A stretch of 10,900 nucleotides of DNA. Origin: Zelonia costaricensis (taxonomy: Eukaryota; Euglenozoa; Kinetoplastea; Trypanosomatida; Trypanosomatidae). The stretch covers positions 1-10,900 of the forward strand of contig JASAOO010002837.1 in assembly GCA_030849075.1 (NCBI GenBank), given 5' to 3'. This document shows positions 1 to 7,769 of the stretch, in pieces; the stretch's first letter is position 1; each line of letters begins with the position of its first letter. The translations under genes and the position numbers were made by a program. The notes under the pieces are model-generated. The model did no database searches. It was not told the DNA's origin and saw nothing but the letters and a program-made list of their open reading frames with translations.

Positions 1-75
1 GCGAGCGCGAATGAAGTCATCACACGTCTTTTCCCGTTGTGGTGTGTGTGCTTGGATCGCTTCCTTCGGTTTCAT
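1..75 (-). CDS. Possible 5' end of the next gene, partial, cut by the left edge (25 codons)
   Basis: Reading the minus strand from an ATG at 73-75, the frame stays open for exactly 25 codons to the window edge. It begins MKPKEAIQ and ends near DDFIRAR. An in-frame TAG lies a few codons upstream, so this would be the true N-terminus. A good candidate spliced-leader acceptor sits at 260-261, giving a 5' UTR of about 184 nt. The direction matches the rest of the window. Third-position GC is only about half, lower than in the four recognised genes, and 25 codons are too few to be sure. No family is recognised. A second ATG at 18-20 opens a different frame and is an alternative. Confidence 0.3.
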   Translation of the reverse strand, partial: MKPKEAIQAHTPQREKTCDDFIRAR

Positions 76-259
76 GCACCGCCTCCTCAGCTAGAGGCGC
101 TCAGGGCTTCGCACGCGCAGGCGCCGTCTGGGCCCACGGAGTGCGCCAAAGGCACACGCCGCCGAGATGGCTCTAGCGGGAGAGCACCCCCCCTGCCGCC
201 ACGGGTCACTGAAGGGCGGTGGGGTTATCGAGGTAATAAAAGCCACACACACGCACACA

Positions 260-316
260 CTAAGAAAGAAAGCAACACGCTCACGAGGGAATGCCGAAGT
301 GGGGGAGGGGGGAGGG
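260..316 (-). promoter_or_regulatory. Candidate spliced-leader acceptor for the gene at the left edge
   Basis: On the minus strand a C-rich tract (299-316) and a T/C tract (262-273) lead into an AG at 260-261. This is the polypyrimidine-then-first-AG arrangement used for trans-splicing in trypanosomatids. It is placed by eye only. It would serve an ORF starting at 75 or a gene beyond the window. Confidence 0.3.
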
Positions 317-1054
317 CACAAACTGGAGAGCGTTCGAGAGAGAGAAACAAAAGAGAGACGGAGGAATACGCACGACACGCCGCCCTCGCTCGCACATCGC
401 CGCATCAGTTCTCTCGTCCCTGCGCCAAAGCCCAAGGCGCGACAAGCAGACGCGCAACATGTGGGAGGGGCAAGAAAGGGAAAAGGGGGGGGGAAGTGAA
501 GTCTCCATGGCCACCCACGCGCCCCTCAACGGGCAGGGGGAGGGAAAGGCGGAGAAATAGGGGTTCAATAGAAGAACACAAGGAAGGAGGGCAACAGGCG
601 CTGTCGCTTGGAGGTGGGTTGAGGAACAAAGGGGGGGGGGCGGTGAGCGTGAGACAGCGAGCCTGTCCAAAACGCAAACAAAAAGAAAACAAAGGCAAAT
701 AGGAGAGGGGAGAAGAGCGAAGAGTGTTGCGGCCAACACTAGACCACGTCGTGTGACGTAGACACGCAAAACTAGAGATAGGGAAAGAGTGCGAGAGAGG
801 GCGGGCGGGAGACCGGGAGGAGGAATGGGAGATGTAGTGCTCGCAGACGGCCCTCCTTGTTTTCAGAACATCGGTTGATTCTGAGGCGGCAAAAGGTCCA
901 GACCGAAGGTGCACGGGAGAAAACACGTACCGTTCATGGCTCGTTCTTTTCTTTCCCGAAGGGGGGAAGCACTAACTCCATCATGAGAACGTATAGGCGC
1001 AGATGTGAGGGGCCAAGAAGGCGGGCCAAAAGGGTGGGAGGGCGCTAGTCGAGA

Positions 1055-1077
1055 CTAGAGAAAAAACACAAAAAACC
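1055..1077 (-). promoter_or_regulatory. Acceptor-like polypyrimidine tract and AG, no gene assigned
   Basis: In the minus sense a T-rich tract of about 20 nt (1057-1077) is followed directly by AG at 1055-1056. The first ATG below it opens only a 16-codon frame at about 984. It could be an alternative acceptor with a long 5' UTR for the next gene, a signal coupled to polyadenylation, or chance in a pyrimidine-rich spacer. Confidence 0.3.
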
Positions 1078-1534
1078 GAGAACCCGCTGTAGTCGAAGCG
1101 GAAAGAGGGGGTGATGGGCAGCGGCGCTTACAAGAGGCAAGTCCGCACTTCCCACCGCCCCACTCCCTTGCCCCCCACCTTGCGTGTAGGGGCGGATACG
1201 AGGCGCATGCGGCCCCCCGTGCACACGAGATACACCCGCACACACTCGCCACAGAGAAGAGAGAGAGAGACACAGCGCAAGCGCACATTTAAAAGGAGAA
1301 GAAGTCCGCATGGGGCAGTTGCAGAGCACCCTACTGGGGAGACGTAGTGAACGAAGAACAGAGTCGAGATGTGCTGCCGTTCGATTCTCTTTTTTTAAAT
1401 GGCGTTTTCATGAAGAGCAAGTGAAGGAAGGTGGAACAGCACATCGGCGCTTTTTTTCCAGGAGGTCCCCGCACGCCGGCCGCCCGTTGTGTTCGTTTTG
1501 GTTTGCTGTTAGGCGCCGGCGAGACCTTTCCAAG

Positions 1535-1576
1535 CTAGAGAGAAAGAGAAGGAGACGAAGGGGGAGGGGAGGAGGT
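1535..1576 (-). promoter_or_regulatory. Strong acceptor-like polypyrimidine tract and AG, no gene assigned
   Basis: In the minus sense about 40 nt of nearly uninterrupted C/T (1537-1576) ends in AG at 1535-1536, the cleanest such arrangement in the window. It lies about 575 nt below the stop of the HAD gene at 2151. In trypanosomatids the poly(A) site of the upstream gene is usually chosen a few hundred nt upstream of such a tract, so this may set the 3' end of that mRNA. The first ATG below it opens a 37-codon frame (1331-1444) without coding-like codon use. Confidence 0.4.
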
Positions 1577-2150
1577 GCAAGCGTTGTGTGCTGCTGATCA
1601 CCGCACGGACTTTAGTTTACACTGAGCTCGTTTCCTTTTTTTCCTCTCTTCTTTTTTCAATTGTTTGTTTGTTTCAATTCAGAAGGTGGACACGACAAAG
1701 ACGACGGCGACGAAATCAAAGAACCGCAAAGGGAAAGCACAACACAAAGAAAAAAAGGAGACGCAGGTGTAAACCGTATCGCACAGCTGCCTTGCACGCT
1801 GCATCGACAGCCGAGCACGCAAAGTCAAGAAGTGCGAGTAAGCAAGGCCGGAGCAGTTCCTGTGAAAGCCCAAGGAACACCCCACAAAGGGGAAACGAAG
1901 AAGCCAGCGCACGCGTACACGTGCATCACCTTAAGACGCCTCATAGAGGCCAGAGAATCACGGCTCTCCCTAGTGCGCCCGCATCGCCCTTGACAGCGAG
2001 AGCAACGCAAGGGACGCGCAGTGGCGCGTGTGGACACAGGAATAGAAACCTCAACAACACACAAGCTGCGAGCACCTCAGATAAGGCACGAACCAACAAA
2101 GGTTGATGAAGGGTGAGAGCTTGGTTTCTAGAACAATACACGAATCTTAG

Positions 2151-3140
2151 TTACTCAGGCAGCGCGAAAACACTGCGCAGCTTCTTGGCAACGCCGTCCT
2201 CGGCGTTCGACAGCACCACCTCCAGCTCCGGGTGCTGCGCCTTCAGCTTCGGGTCCGCGTTGCCCATCACGCAGCCCTTGCCGCACATCGTCAGCATCTC
2301 CGCGTCGTTGAGGCCGTCGCCAAACGCGATGGAGTGGCGCAGCGCATCGGCCACCACATCCACACCGTCGTCGCCTTGCCGCGCCAGGATGATGCCGAAG
2401 AGCTTCTCCAGCGCGTGGCCCTTGGTGACGCCGTCCGCCATGACGTCCATGCAGTCGGACGCCGAGAAGGTCAGCGACACCGGCGCCCCACCGTGCGCCG
2501 CCACGATGGCGTGCACCTCCTCCGCCAGCGGCGGCAGCCGCGACGCGTCGTCGGCGATGAAGAAGATCTTCGAGATTCCGTCGTAGCGACCAACCGCGAT
2601 GCCGCGCGGGGAGGCCGTCGCAGCCTCTGTGGCGTTGGGGTCCGCCGCGCTCAACACAGTGGCCGTCGGCGGAACAGGCACGTGGATGTAGCGCAGCCCG
2701 CTCTCCTTGTTCACCGTCATCATCTCCGGCCAGTCGATGCGGCACACCCAGTCGTCGTACTGGTATGCGTTGGTGTTCACGATTTCCTCCTCGGGCGAGA
2801 GGTGCTGGATGAGCTTCGCGGCCAGGGTCGGGTCCAAACACGTGCGAAACACCGTCTCGTGCGTCACACCGTTGTGGGCAACTGCGCCGTTGGACGTCAG
2901 GAAGTACATCTGAGGCGCCTTCGCAGCCTCAGCGGCGCTGTCGCCCCAGATGTACTTGCGGAGGTTTTCCCCCACGATGCGGATATCCGCGTAGCACCGG
3001 CCCGTCGCCAGGATCGGGGTCACGCCGTGCTGCAGCACGAGCATCTTGAGCGTGTCACGGGTGTAGTCGCTCACAAAGTGATTTGTCGACAACAACGTGC
3101 CGTCCATGTCGGTGACGACGTAGCGGAACGGCGACGCCAT
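2151..3140 (-). CDS. HAD-superfamily hydrolase, Cof / HAD-IIB type phosphatase (329 aa), paralogue 1
   Basis: Predicted Mg-dependent phosphohydrolase acting on a small phosphorylated metabolite; the substrate is unknown. HAD motif I is DMDGTLL with nucleophile Asp11 and general acid/base Asp13. Motif II is ILATGR with Thr46. The SNGA turn (residues 83-86) opens the C2 cap. Motif III is the lysine in GVTKGHAL (Lys240), and motif IV is GDGLND with Asp275 and Asp279, followed by MGNA. The C-terminal SNAEDGVAKKL segment is typical of Cof proteins. Compared with the 290-aa paralogues it carries extra Ala/Thr/Pro-rich sequence in the cap (about 156-180) and near 61-78. The frame stays open 44 codons further upstream, but that extension is translated pyrimidine tract and lies above the likely spliced-leader acceptor at 3165-3166, so the ATG at 3140 is chosen. 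It lacks a signal peptide, membrane span or C-terminal SKL-type glycosomal signal (it ends ALPE), so it is probably cytosolic. Closest in-window relative is the 333-aa gene at 4447-5448. Confidence 0.95.
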   Translation of the reverse strand: MASPFRYVVTDMDGTLLSTNHFVSDYTRDTLKMLVLQHGVTPILATGRCYADIRIVGENLRKYIWGDSAAEAAKAPQMYFLTSNGAVAHNGVTHETVFRTCLDPTLAAKLIQHLSPEEEIVNTNAYQYDDWVCRIDWPEMMTVNKESGLRYIHVPVPPTATVLSAADPNATEAATASPRGIAVGRYDGISKIFFIADDASRLPPLAEEVHAIVAAHGGAPVSLTFSASDCMDVMADGVTKGHALEKLFGIILARQGDDGVDVVADALRHSIAFGDGLNDAEMLTMCGKGCVMGNADPKLKAQHPELEVVLSNAEDGVAKKLRSVFALPE

Positions 3141-3164
3141 GTGTGCTGCTGGGGCTTTCGTTTC

Positions 3165-3210
3165 CTGGGAGGTAGTGACGACAGAAGAAAAAAACAAAAA
3201 AAAAAAAGGA
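3165..3210 (-). promoter_or_regulatory. Candidate spliced-leader acceptor of the 2151-3140 gene
   Basis: In the minus sense a T-rich tract (about 3184-3210, with an uninterrupted 12-T run at 3196-3207) is followed by the first AG at 3165-3166. This predicts a 5' UTR of about 24 nt before the ATG at 3140. It also places the upstream in-frame ATG (3272) outside the mature mRNA, which decides the start of the gene. Confidence 0.6.
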
Positions 3211-4446
3211 GGTACGAGGGGGGTAAGAAAGGGGAAAGTGGCGGGAGGGGTGATGGACACCAGCCGACGCAATCAACGTGAAGGACACTGCGGCACCTGC
3301 AGGAAAAGTGAACTCCACGGCGCAGAGCACGTCCAGCGTGTGGGGTGTGCGCGAGATGCGTGTTTTGAGGACGGGGAAGCGGACTTCAGCAAAGACGCGC
3401 AGCCCTGCGGAAGAAAGGAATAAAAAAAGGCTGAGGAACGAGGATGAGAAACCCGCGGACGACAGCGGTGAGTATTTTGCCTCAAGAGAGCCTGATTGCG
3501 CTGACGCAGACAGGCCGCTTCCCGTCGCCGGATCGATTGACTTCTCAACAGACGTGGAGTCGCTCGAGTCCAAATGAAACCCACAAACAAAACACAAGAG
3601 GAGGAAGAAATAAAGCTGGCAAGCAAGGCAGAAGCGGATTGCCGCGTGATGAGTCTACGAGATAGGAGAACGTTTCAGATCAAGAGCCAGGTGCTTGACG
3701 ACTGCTTGCGAGGGCAGCTGTTTCCGTTTTTTTCTTTTGTGCTGAACGGTGAGTGGGTGTGCGCGTGTGTGAGTGTGTAGGCAAACTGCGTCGGCGTTCA
3801 GTTCAGTTCGTCACGAGGACAGGTTGCAAATGCGAATTTGCTGACTGCAGTCGGTGTAGCGTAGGCTAAGTTTCTGGACGAATACGGTCAGAGTCCATCA
3901 GTGGCGAGATGAGAGAGGACAAAAAAGGGCAGGGAGTGTGCGGCGGGGTTGGTACGAGAGGTGGAAGGGGGAGGGGAGAAGGAGGAGAGGCATGGTGCGT
4001 GTGGTCTTACAGCCCCATGACAACGACGCAGGGCGGGAGCGAAGGTGGACACCCATCCGTCCTGCGCGCGCTTCTCGGAGAGGAAACGCGCCACCACCCG
4101 CTGTTGCGTGGTCGCGCCATTCTTAATGCACGGAAAAGGGGGAAGAGTGAAATGCCCTCTTTGTTTTACTGTTTTCGAGTGTGCGTTGTGTTGAGGTTCA
4201 GCCGCTTCGCCGGTTCGACATCCCGTGTGCAGCGAAGCTCCAGTGGCACGTCGTTGCTGCAGGCGGGCTTCGACCGCTGTCTTGCCCGTTCAGAGAGCCG
4301 CAGTGCGGGAGTGCAGTGCGCGGCACATCAACTCCACAGAAGCGGCGGGTATGTGTGTGTCTCTGTGTGTGTGTATGCATGTTCCTCTAGACAGGGAGCG
4401 AGATAGGGGGAGCGTGGGCCTCCGCATTGTGGTCACGCAGCCTCGC
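3211..4446. other. Intergenic region: 3' UTR of the 4447 gene and spacer
   Basis: No coding gene is supported. Content: short TG-rich stretches at about 3755-3778 and 4350-4381, a purine-rich plus-strand patch at 3956-3990, and otherwise mixed sequence. Open frames on both strands are short, lack domains and lack the codon bias of the HAD genes. The poly(A) site of the 4447 gene should fall here, upstream of the pyrimidine tract at 3184-3210, but its position cannot be read. Confidence 0.7.
4350..4381. repeat. TG microsatellite
   Basis: Interrupted (TG)n array on the plus strand, CA-rich in the transcribed sense. It lies in the 3' UTR of the HAD gene that ends at 4447. Such dinucleotide arrays are common in Leishmania spacers. 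Confidence 0.8.
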
Positions 4447-5448
4447 CTACTCCAGCTGGAATAGCTCCCGCAGCTTTCGCGCGACTGCGTCCTCTGCGTT
4501 CGTCGTGATCACCTCCAGGTCCGGGTGGCGCTCTCGCAGCATCGGGTTGCAGTTGCCCATGATGAAGCCGCGCCCCACCCGGCTCAGCATCGCTGCATCG
4601 TTGAGGTCATCCCCAAAGGCCACCGTCGCCTGCATGCGGGCCGCCGGCGTCGCGGCTGCGGTGGTCTCGTGTGGGAGGGGCGGCATCTCAGCGTAGAGCC
4701 GCTCCAGCGCGGACGCCTTCGTGACCCCCTTGGCGGTGATGTCCACGTTGTAGGCGGCGGAAAAAGTTACGGTGAGCTCGCTGCCGTACCGCGCCTGCAG
4801 CGTCCTCTCCAGCTTCTCCAGCAGCGGTCGGTCCCAGCACGAGAAGAAGACCTTGTGCACGTGCTCGAGGTTGCCGTCCGCCGCGCTGGTGGCCTGCGAG
4901 GCTGTGCTCGCAGCCGGGATGCGGTCGAGCACGCTGTAGTGGTAGCCCGACTGGGCGTGGAACTGCAGCATCTCCTCCCAGTCCATGCGGTAAAACCAGT
5001 GCTCGTTCTGGATGATGCCGGTGTTGATGCGGGTTTCGCAGGCGGGCAAGAGGTGGTACACCTCCCGCGCGAGGGCTGGATCGATGGCGTGCTCAAGCAC
5101 GAGTTCGCCCGTCTCCGCGTTGTGGGCCACGGCGCCGTTGGAGGTGATGAGGTACGTGGGTGTTTTCGCCCACGCCGTGGCGGGCACAGGGGGCAGGTGC
5201 TGGCGCCGCTCGCGGAAGTAGCGCTGCATGTCATGGTTGATCTTGGCCACGTCCGCGTAGACGCGCCCCGTGGCGAAGATTAAAGGAACGTGGTGGTCTT
5301 GCGTCAGTCGACGCAGCGTCTCGGTGGTGTACTCGGTGAGCGTGTGATGCGGGCAGAGCACGGTGCCGTCCATGTCGGAGGCCACGAAGCGCGGCGGGCT
5401 AGCGGACGCGCCGACCGCGGCGGCACGAAGCCAGACGCTGCGAAGCAT
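4447..5448 (-). CDS. HAD-superfamily hydrolase, Cof / HAD-IIB type phosphatase (333 aa), paralogue 2, with a possible presequence
   Basis: Predicted small-molecule phosphatase. Motif I is SDMDGTVL with Asp25 (nucleophile) and Asp27. Motif II is IFATGR with Thr60. The SNGA turn (103-106) leads into the C2 cap, motif III is Lys244 in GVTKASAL, and motif IV is GDDLND with Asp280 and Asp284. MGN follows near residue 297, and the C-terminal TNAEDAVARKL block matches the family. It shares many blocks with the 2151-3140 protein (SNGAVAHN, the DWxEM region, GVTK, NAED) and is its nearest relative here. Unlike the other three it has about 20 extra N-terminal residues before the core, starting MLRSVWLRAAAVG, with three Arg and no acidic residue; this resembles a short trypanosomatid mitochondrial presequence. 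Low-complexity insertions occur at about 178-192 and 258-272. It has no glycosomal C-terminal signal (ends QLE). The start at 5448 is the first Met of the open frame. Confidence 0.95.
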   Translation of the reverse strand: MLRSVWLRAAAVGASASPPRFVASDMDGTVLCPHHTLTEYTTETLRRLTQDHHVPLIFATGRVYADVAKINHDMQRYFRERRQHLPPVPATAWAKTPTYLITSNGAVAHNAETGELVLEHAIDPALAREVYHLLPACETRINTGIIQNEHWFYRMDWEEMLQFHAQSGYHYSVLDRIPAASTASQATSAADGNLEHVHKVFFSCWDRPLLEKLERTLQARYGSELTVTFSAAYNVDITAKGVTKASALERLYAEMPPLPHETTAAATPAARMQATVAFGDDLNDAAMLSRVGRGFIMGNCNPMLRERHPDLEVITTNAEDAVARKLRELFQLE

Positions 5449-5491
5449 GCGTGTGTCACCGAAAAAAAAGAGATACCGAGATGACGCTGGC

Positions 5492-5590
5492 CTCGTTGAA
5501 GCGACGAGTGTAGGAGTTGAGGTGAGAGTTGAGGTGAGGGGGGGGGTGGCGAGGCGGAGCGGGGTGAGGAGGGTGGCGGAGGGCGGGAAA
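5492..5590 (-). promoter_or_regulatory. Candidate spliced-leader acceptor of the 4447-5448 gene
   Basis: In the minus sense a long C-rich pyrimidine stretch (about 5511-5590) precedes the first AG at 5492-5493, with another AG at 5487-5488. The predicted 5' UTR is about 38-43 nt. A T-run nearer the start codon (5462-5469) has no AG between it and the ATG, so it is unlikely to be the functional tract. Confidence 0.45.
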
Positions 5591-5740
5591 GGGTGTATGG
5601 CAGCTTCCGCGAAGTCAATACGCGCGCAGTTGACGGATTACGCTACAATGCCGTTTTTTTTTTTTTCAAGTCGGCAAAAGCGGAGAAGCCACGTAGGCGT
5701 GCGTGTGAGGCGCCTCAGGGAGCCAGCTGGCCAGCACGGT

Positions 5741-5741
5741 N
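5741..5741. other. Undetermined base (n)
   Basis: The single ambiguous position in the window. It lies in the spacer above the 4447-5448 gene and affects no recognised coding region. Confidence 0.99.
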
Positions 5742-6731
5742 CTCACGTTTCACTGACAGCTGCGTGAAGTGCTTCAGACGAAGGGGGAGCAGTAAGAGCA
5801 AGGGGGGGGGGGGGAGGAGGGAAGAGGGTGGAGTTACGGTGCATCCAGGGAGCGGGAAAAGAGCGGTGGCGCGCGTCACGGGCGGGCCACAACACCGGAG
5901 CTTTCTCTGAGACCTCTTTTTCTTCTTCTTCGGTCGAGGCACATGTCCACGACGGCGCGTTACTGCTTTTGCTTTCGGTGTAGCGCTTCTTTCTTCTTTG
6001 CGTCACATGTCATCCCACTCCGTTTTTGCTTTGATGACCAGGAAGGCCGAAGAGTGAGTAAGAGAGAGCTTGCGGGAGGCGGCGGTGATGTGGGCGCAAG
6101 GAGGAGAAAAAAAAAAAAACGATTGCAAGAAAGTATGCGAAATCGGCGGCGCACGGGGGAGGTCGAGCGTTCGCGAAGGAGACTACACAGGCCGCCACAG
6201 AAATACACAAGCGCGCAACTAGACTCGCAGATCGCTGAGACATGCGCAAGTACTTGACTGAGCGTGTGGGTGAGTGTGCAGCACAGACGCACACCACTCT
6301 CCCCCCTTCCCACGCTGCCTGCGCACTTCTCGCAGGCGTTGAAGGAAACAGCGAAGGAATACGAGCTCAGAGGAAGACGGTGAGCATCCCCGAAAGAGGC
6401 GAGTCTCGGTAAGGCGTGCCGACGGCAGAGAAACGAGGGGCCGCCACGGAGACATGGGAGGGAGGGAGGGGGGGAGGAAGTGGGGCGGCGAAGAAAAACC
6501 AGCAAGGTGCTCGGGTACCTCTCGCGGGCGAGGCATGATCGCGTAGGCTCCCCCCTAAGACAAGAAAGAAGCTAACAGAGCCACGGCACAGGTGGTGGAG
6601 AGGCAGCGCGCCCGTGTGTCGCACGGGGACGCGCGTGTGATGGTGGTCATCTCTGACGGCGAGCTGGCAAAGAGCGCCCCTTCTTCCGGGCATTCTCGCC
6701 CCGCTTTGCTTCAGTGACACAGTGCCGTGCT

Positions 6732-6772
6732 GCACCACACACGCACACACGCACAAACACACACACAGGCAC
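6732..6772. repeat. CA microsatellite
   Basis: Interrupted (CA)n array on the plus strand, TG-rich in the transcribed sense. It lies roughly 125-165 nt beyond the stop of the 6897-7769 gene, so probably in its 3' UTR. Confidence 0.8.
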
Positions 6773-6896
6773 ACGGGGGAAACCAAAAGCGTTTGTCTTT
6801 CCCATTCAGGCTGCGGCACAACGGTGTGAGCTCTCCTGCGTACCATCTTCACCCCATCCCCACCCTCCAAGCCTCCCACCGTTGCGGCGACCGCTA

Positions 6897-7769
6897 TCAT
6901 TCCAGCTGAAAGACCTCGACCAGCTTCTTCGCAACACCATGGTCCGCATTCGAGCCGATCTTCACGAGGTGGGGGTCCTTGCCGAGCGGAATCGCATCCA
7001 GCAGGCGGGTCTGCGCATTTTCCATGACGCAGCCCGTGCCCGTCATCATCAGCATCTCCACGTCGTTCTCGCCATCGCCGAAGCTGATGCACGCCTTCAG
7101 CAGCTCCTCCCCGGTGCGCGGGTCGTCAGGGAAGAGGGAGCCCTTCAGCACCTTCGCCAGAGCCATGCCCTTGTTCACACCAGCCGCCATCACCTCCATG
7201 CAGCTGGGTAGTGAATAAGCAACACAAACCAAGTCGCTGTAGCGGTCCTTGATCTGCTGCTCCAGCATTTCCAGCAGCGGGTAGTTGCTCGAGGTGTAGT
7301 ACACCTTGTACGTGCCCTCGTAGTTCTCGTGGTGGACAGGGTCAAAGAGGCGAGGGTAGAAGACATCAATGTTCTCCTGATAGTACTCGGTGATGTCTTT
7401 CGACTCACGGTCCGTCCACCAAAGGTCGTCCTGGTACACACAGGTCACGATGTCCGGCATGTCCAGCGCCATGCACGCCAGCGTGCGCGCGAGGGTGGGG
7501 TCGAGGTTCTGCTTCAGAATGACCTTCCCCTCGGGGTCGAAGGCGCGGGCGCCGTTGCTCGTGACAACGTAGCCGGTCAGCTGGATCTTGCGCTTCGTCT
7601 CCTGCACATCCACGTGGTGGCGGCCGGTGGCGAAGACGAAGGGGATGTTGCGCTCCTTCTGCAGCTTTTCCACGACGGAGCGGGTGTACGGGGAGACGGT
7701 GTGGTCGATGTCCAGGAACGTGCCGTCCATGTCGGACACCACCGCGATGTACGGCGTCTTGGACTCCAT
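6897..7769 (-). CDS. HAD-superfamily hydrolase, Cof / HAD-IIB type phosphatase (290 aa), paralogue 3, recent duplicate
   Basis: Compact Cof-type phosphatase. Motif I is SDMDGTFLD with Asp13 and Asp15. Motif II is VFATGR with Thr48. The SNGA turn (71-74) starts the C2 cap, motif III is Lys200 in GVNKGMAL, and motif IV is GDGEND with Asp232 and Asp236. The family's MGNA sequence after motif IV reads MENA here (Glu250), whereas the three paralogues keep Gly, an unusual change close to the active site. The start at 7769 is fixed by an in-frame TAG 12 codons upstream (7803-7805). The protein differs from the 9453-10325 product at 26 of 290 positions by hand count. These cluster at 107-129 and 177-189 (cap) and 237-276 (after motif IV), plus D78N and the last residue. 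No targeting signal is visible. Substrate unknown. Confidence 0.95.
   Translation of the reverse strand: MESKTPYIAVVSDMDGTFLDIDHTVSPYTRSVVEKLQKERNIPFVFATGRHHVDVQETKRKIQLTGYVVTSNGARAFDPEGKVILKQNLDPTLARTLACMALDMPDIVTCVYQDDLWWTDRESKDITEYYQENIDVFYPRLFDPVHHENYEGTYKVYYTSSNYPLLEMLEQQIKDRYSDLVCVAYSLPSCMEVMAAGVNKGMALAKVLKGSLFPDDPRTGEELLKACISFGDGENDVEMLMMTGTGCVMENAQTRLLDAIPLGKDPHLVKIGSNADHGVAKKLVEVFQLE

Larger units (their letters stand above)
76..2150. other. 2.1 kb region without a recognised gene
   Basis: This holds the 3' UTR of the HAD gene ending at 2151 and the intergenic DNA towards the next gene. It is strongly purine-rich on the plus strand (about 291-350, 460-560, 690-830, 1250-1275, 1537-1576), that is, pyrimidine-rich in the transcribed sense. 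It also holds a short CA array near 244-260 and a 10-G run at 631-640. Open frames on both strands here read as Arg/Ser/Pro-rich low complexity with no domain and without the third-position GC bias of the real genes. Two further acceptor-like signals (1055-1077 and 1535-1576) are listed separately. Confidence 0.7.
5591..6896. other. Intergenic region: 3' UTR of the 6897 gene and spacer
   Basis: No gene is supported. It contains a 13-T run at 5654-5666, a 13-G run at 5802-5814, a 13-A run at 6107-6119, a purine-rich patch near 6455-6482 and a CA array at about 6732-6772. One base at 5741 is undetermined. Open frames in both directions are translations of homopolymers and purine tracts. In the minus sense the 6107-6119 tract is followed by a first AG at 6069-6070, a possible additional acceptor. 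About 20 nt next to the stop of the 6897 gene still resemble the sequence beyond the stop of the 9453 gene. Confidence 0.7.

Noticed and set aside
37..702. 221-codon plus-strand frame at the left end
   Set aside because: Arg/Gly/Lys-rich readout of purine tracts on the strand opposite to all genes, with no motif and no upstream acceptor in that sense.
405..926. 173-codon minus-strand frame (and overlapping frames at 281-769 and 91-435)
   Set aside because: Pro/Ser/Leu/Phe-rich readout of pyrimidine tracts, with several overlapping frames equally open and none showing codon bias or a domain.
1588..2106. 172-codon plus-strand frame with a hydrophobic start and Arg/Lys-rich body
   Set aside because: The hydrophobic start comes from a T/C tract. 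The remainder is low complexity without coding-like codon use, and it lies opposite the direction of transcription.
3141..3272. 44-codon N-terminal extension of the 2151 gene
   Set aside because: The extension translates the polypyrimidine tract (a PPFFFLFF stretch), lies above the likely spliced-leader acceptor at 3165-3166, and has no counterpart in the paralogues.
4201..4230. Sequence resembling a tRNA T-loop (GTTCGA)
   Set aside because: No matching acceptor stem, D-arm or anticodon arm could be found around it. Other GTTCGA hits (near 1378 and 7806) fail in the same way.
5960..6505. 181-codon minus-strand frame in the spacer above the 4447 gene
   Set aside because: Composition follows homopolymer and C/T tracts, with no domain or codon bias. 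Neighbouring frames at 6010-6297 and 6219-6536 are equally open.
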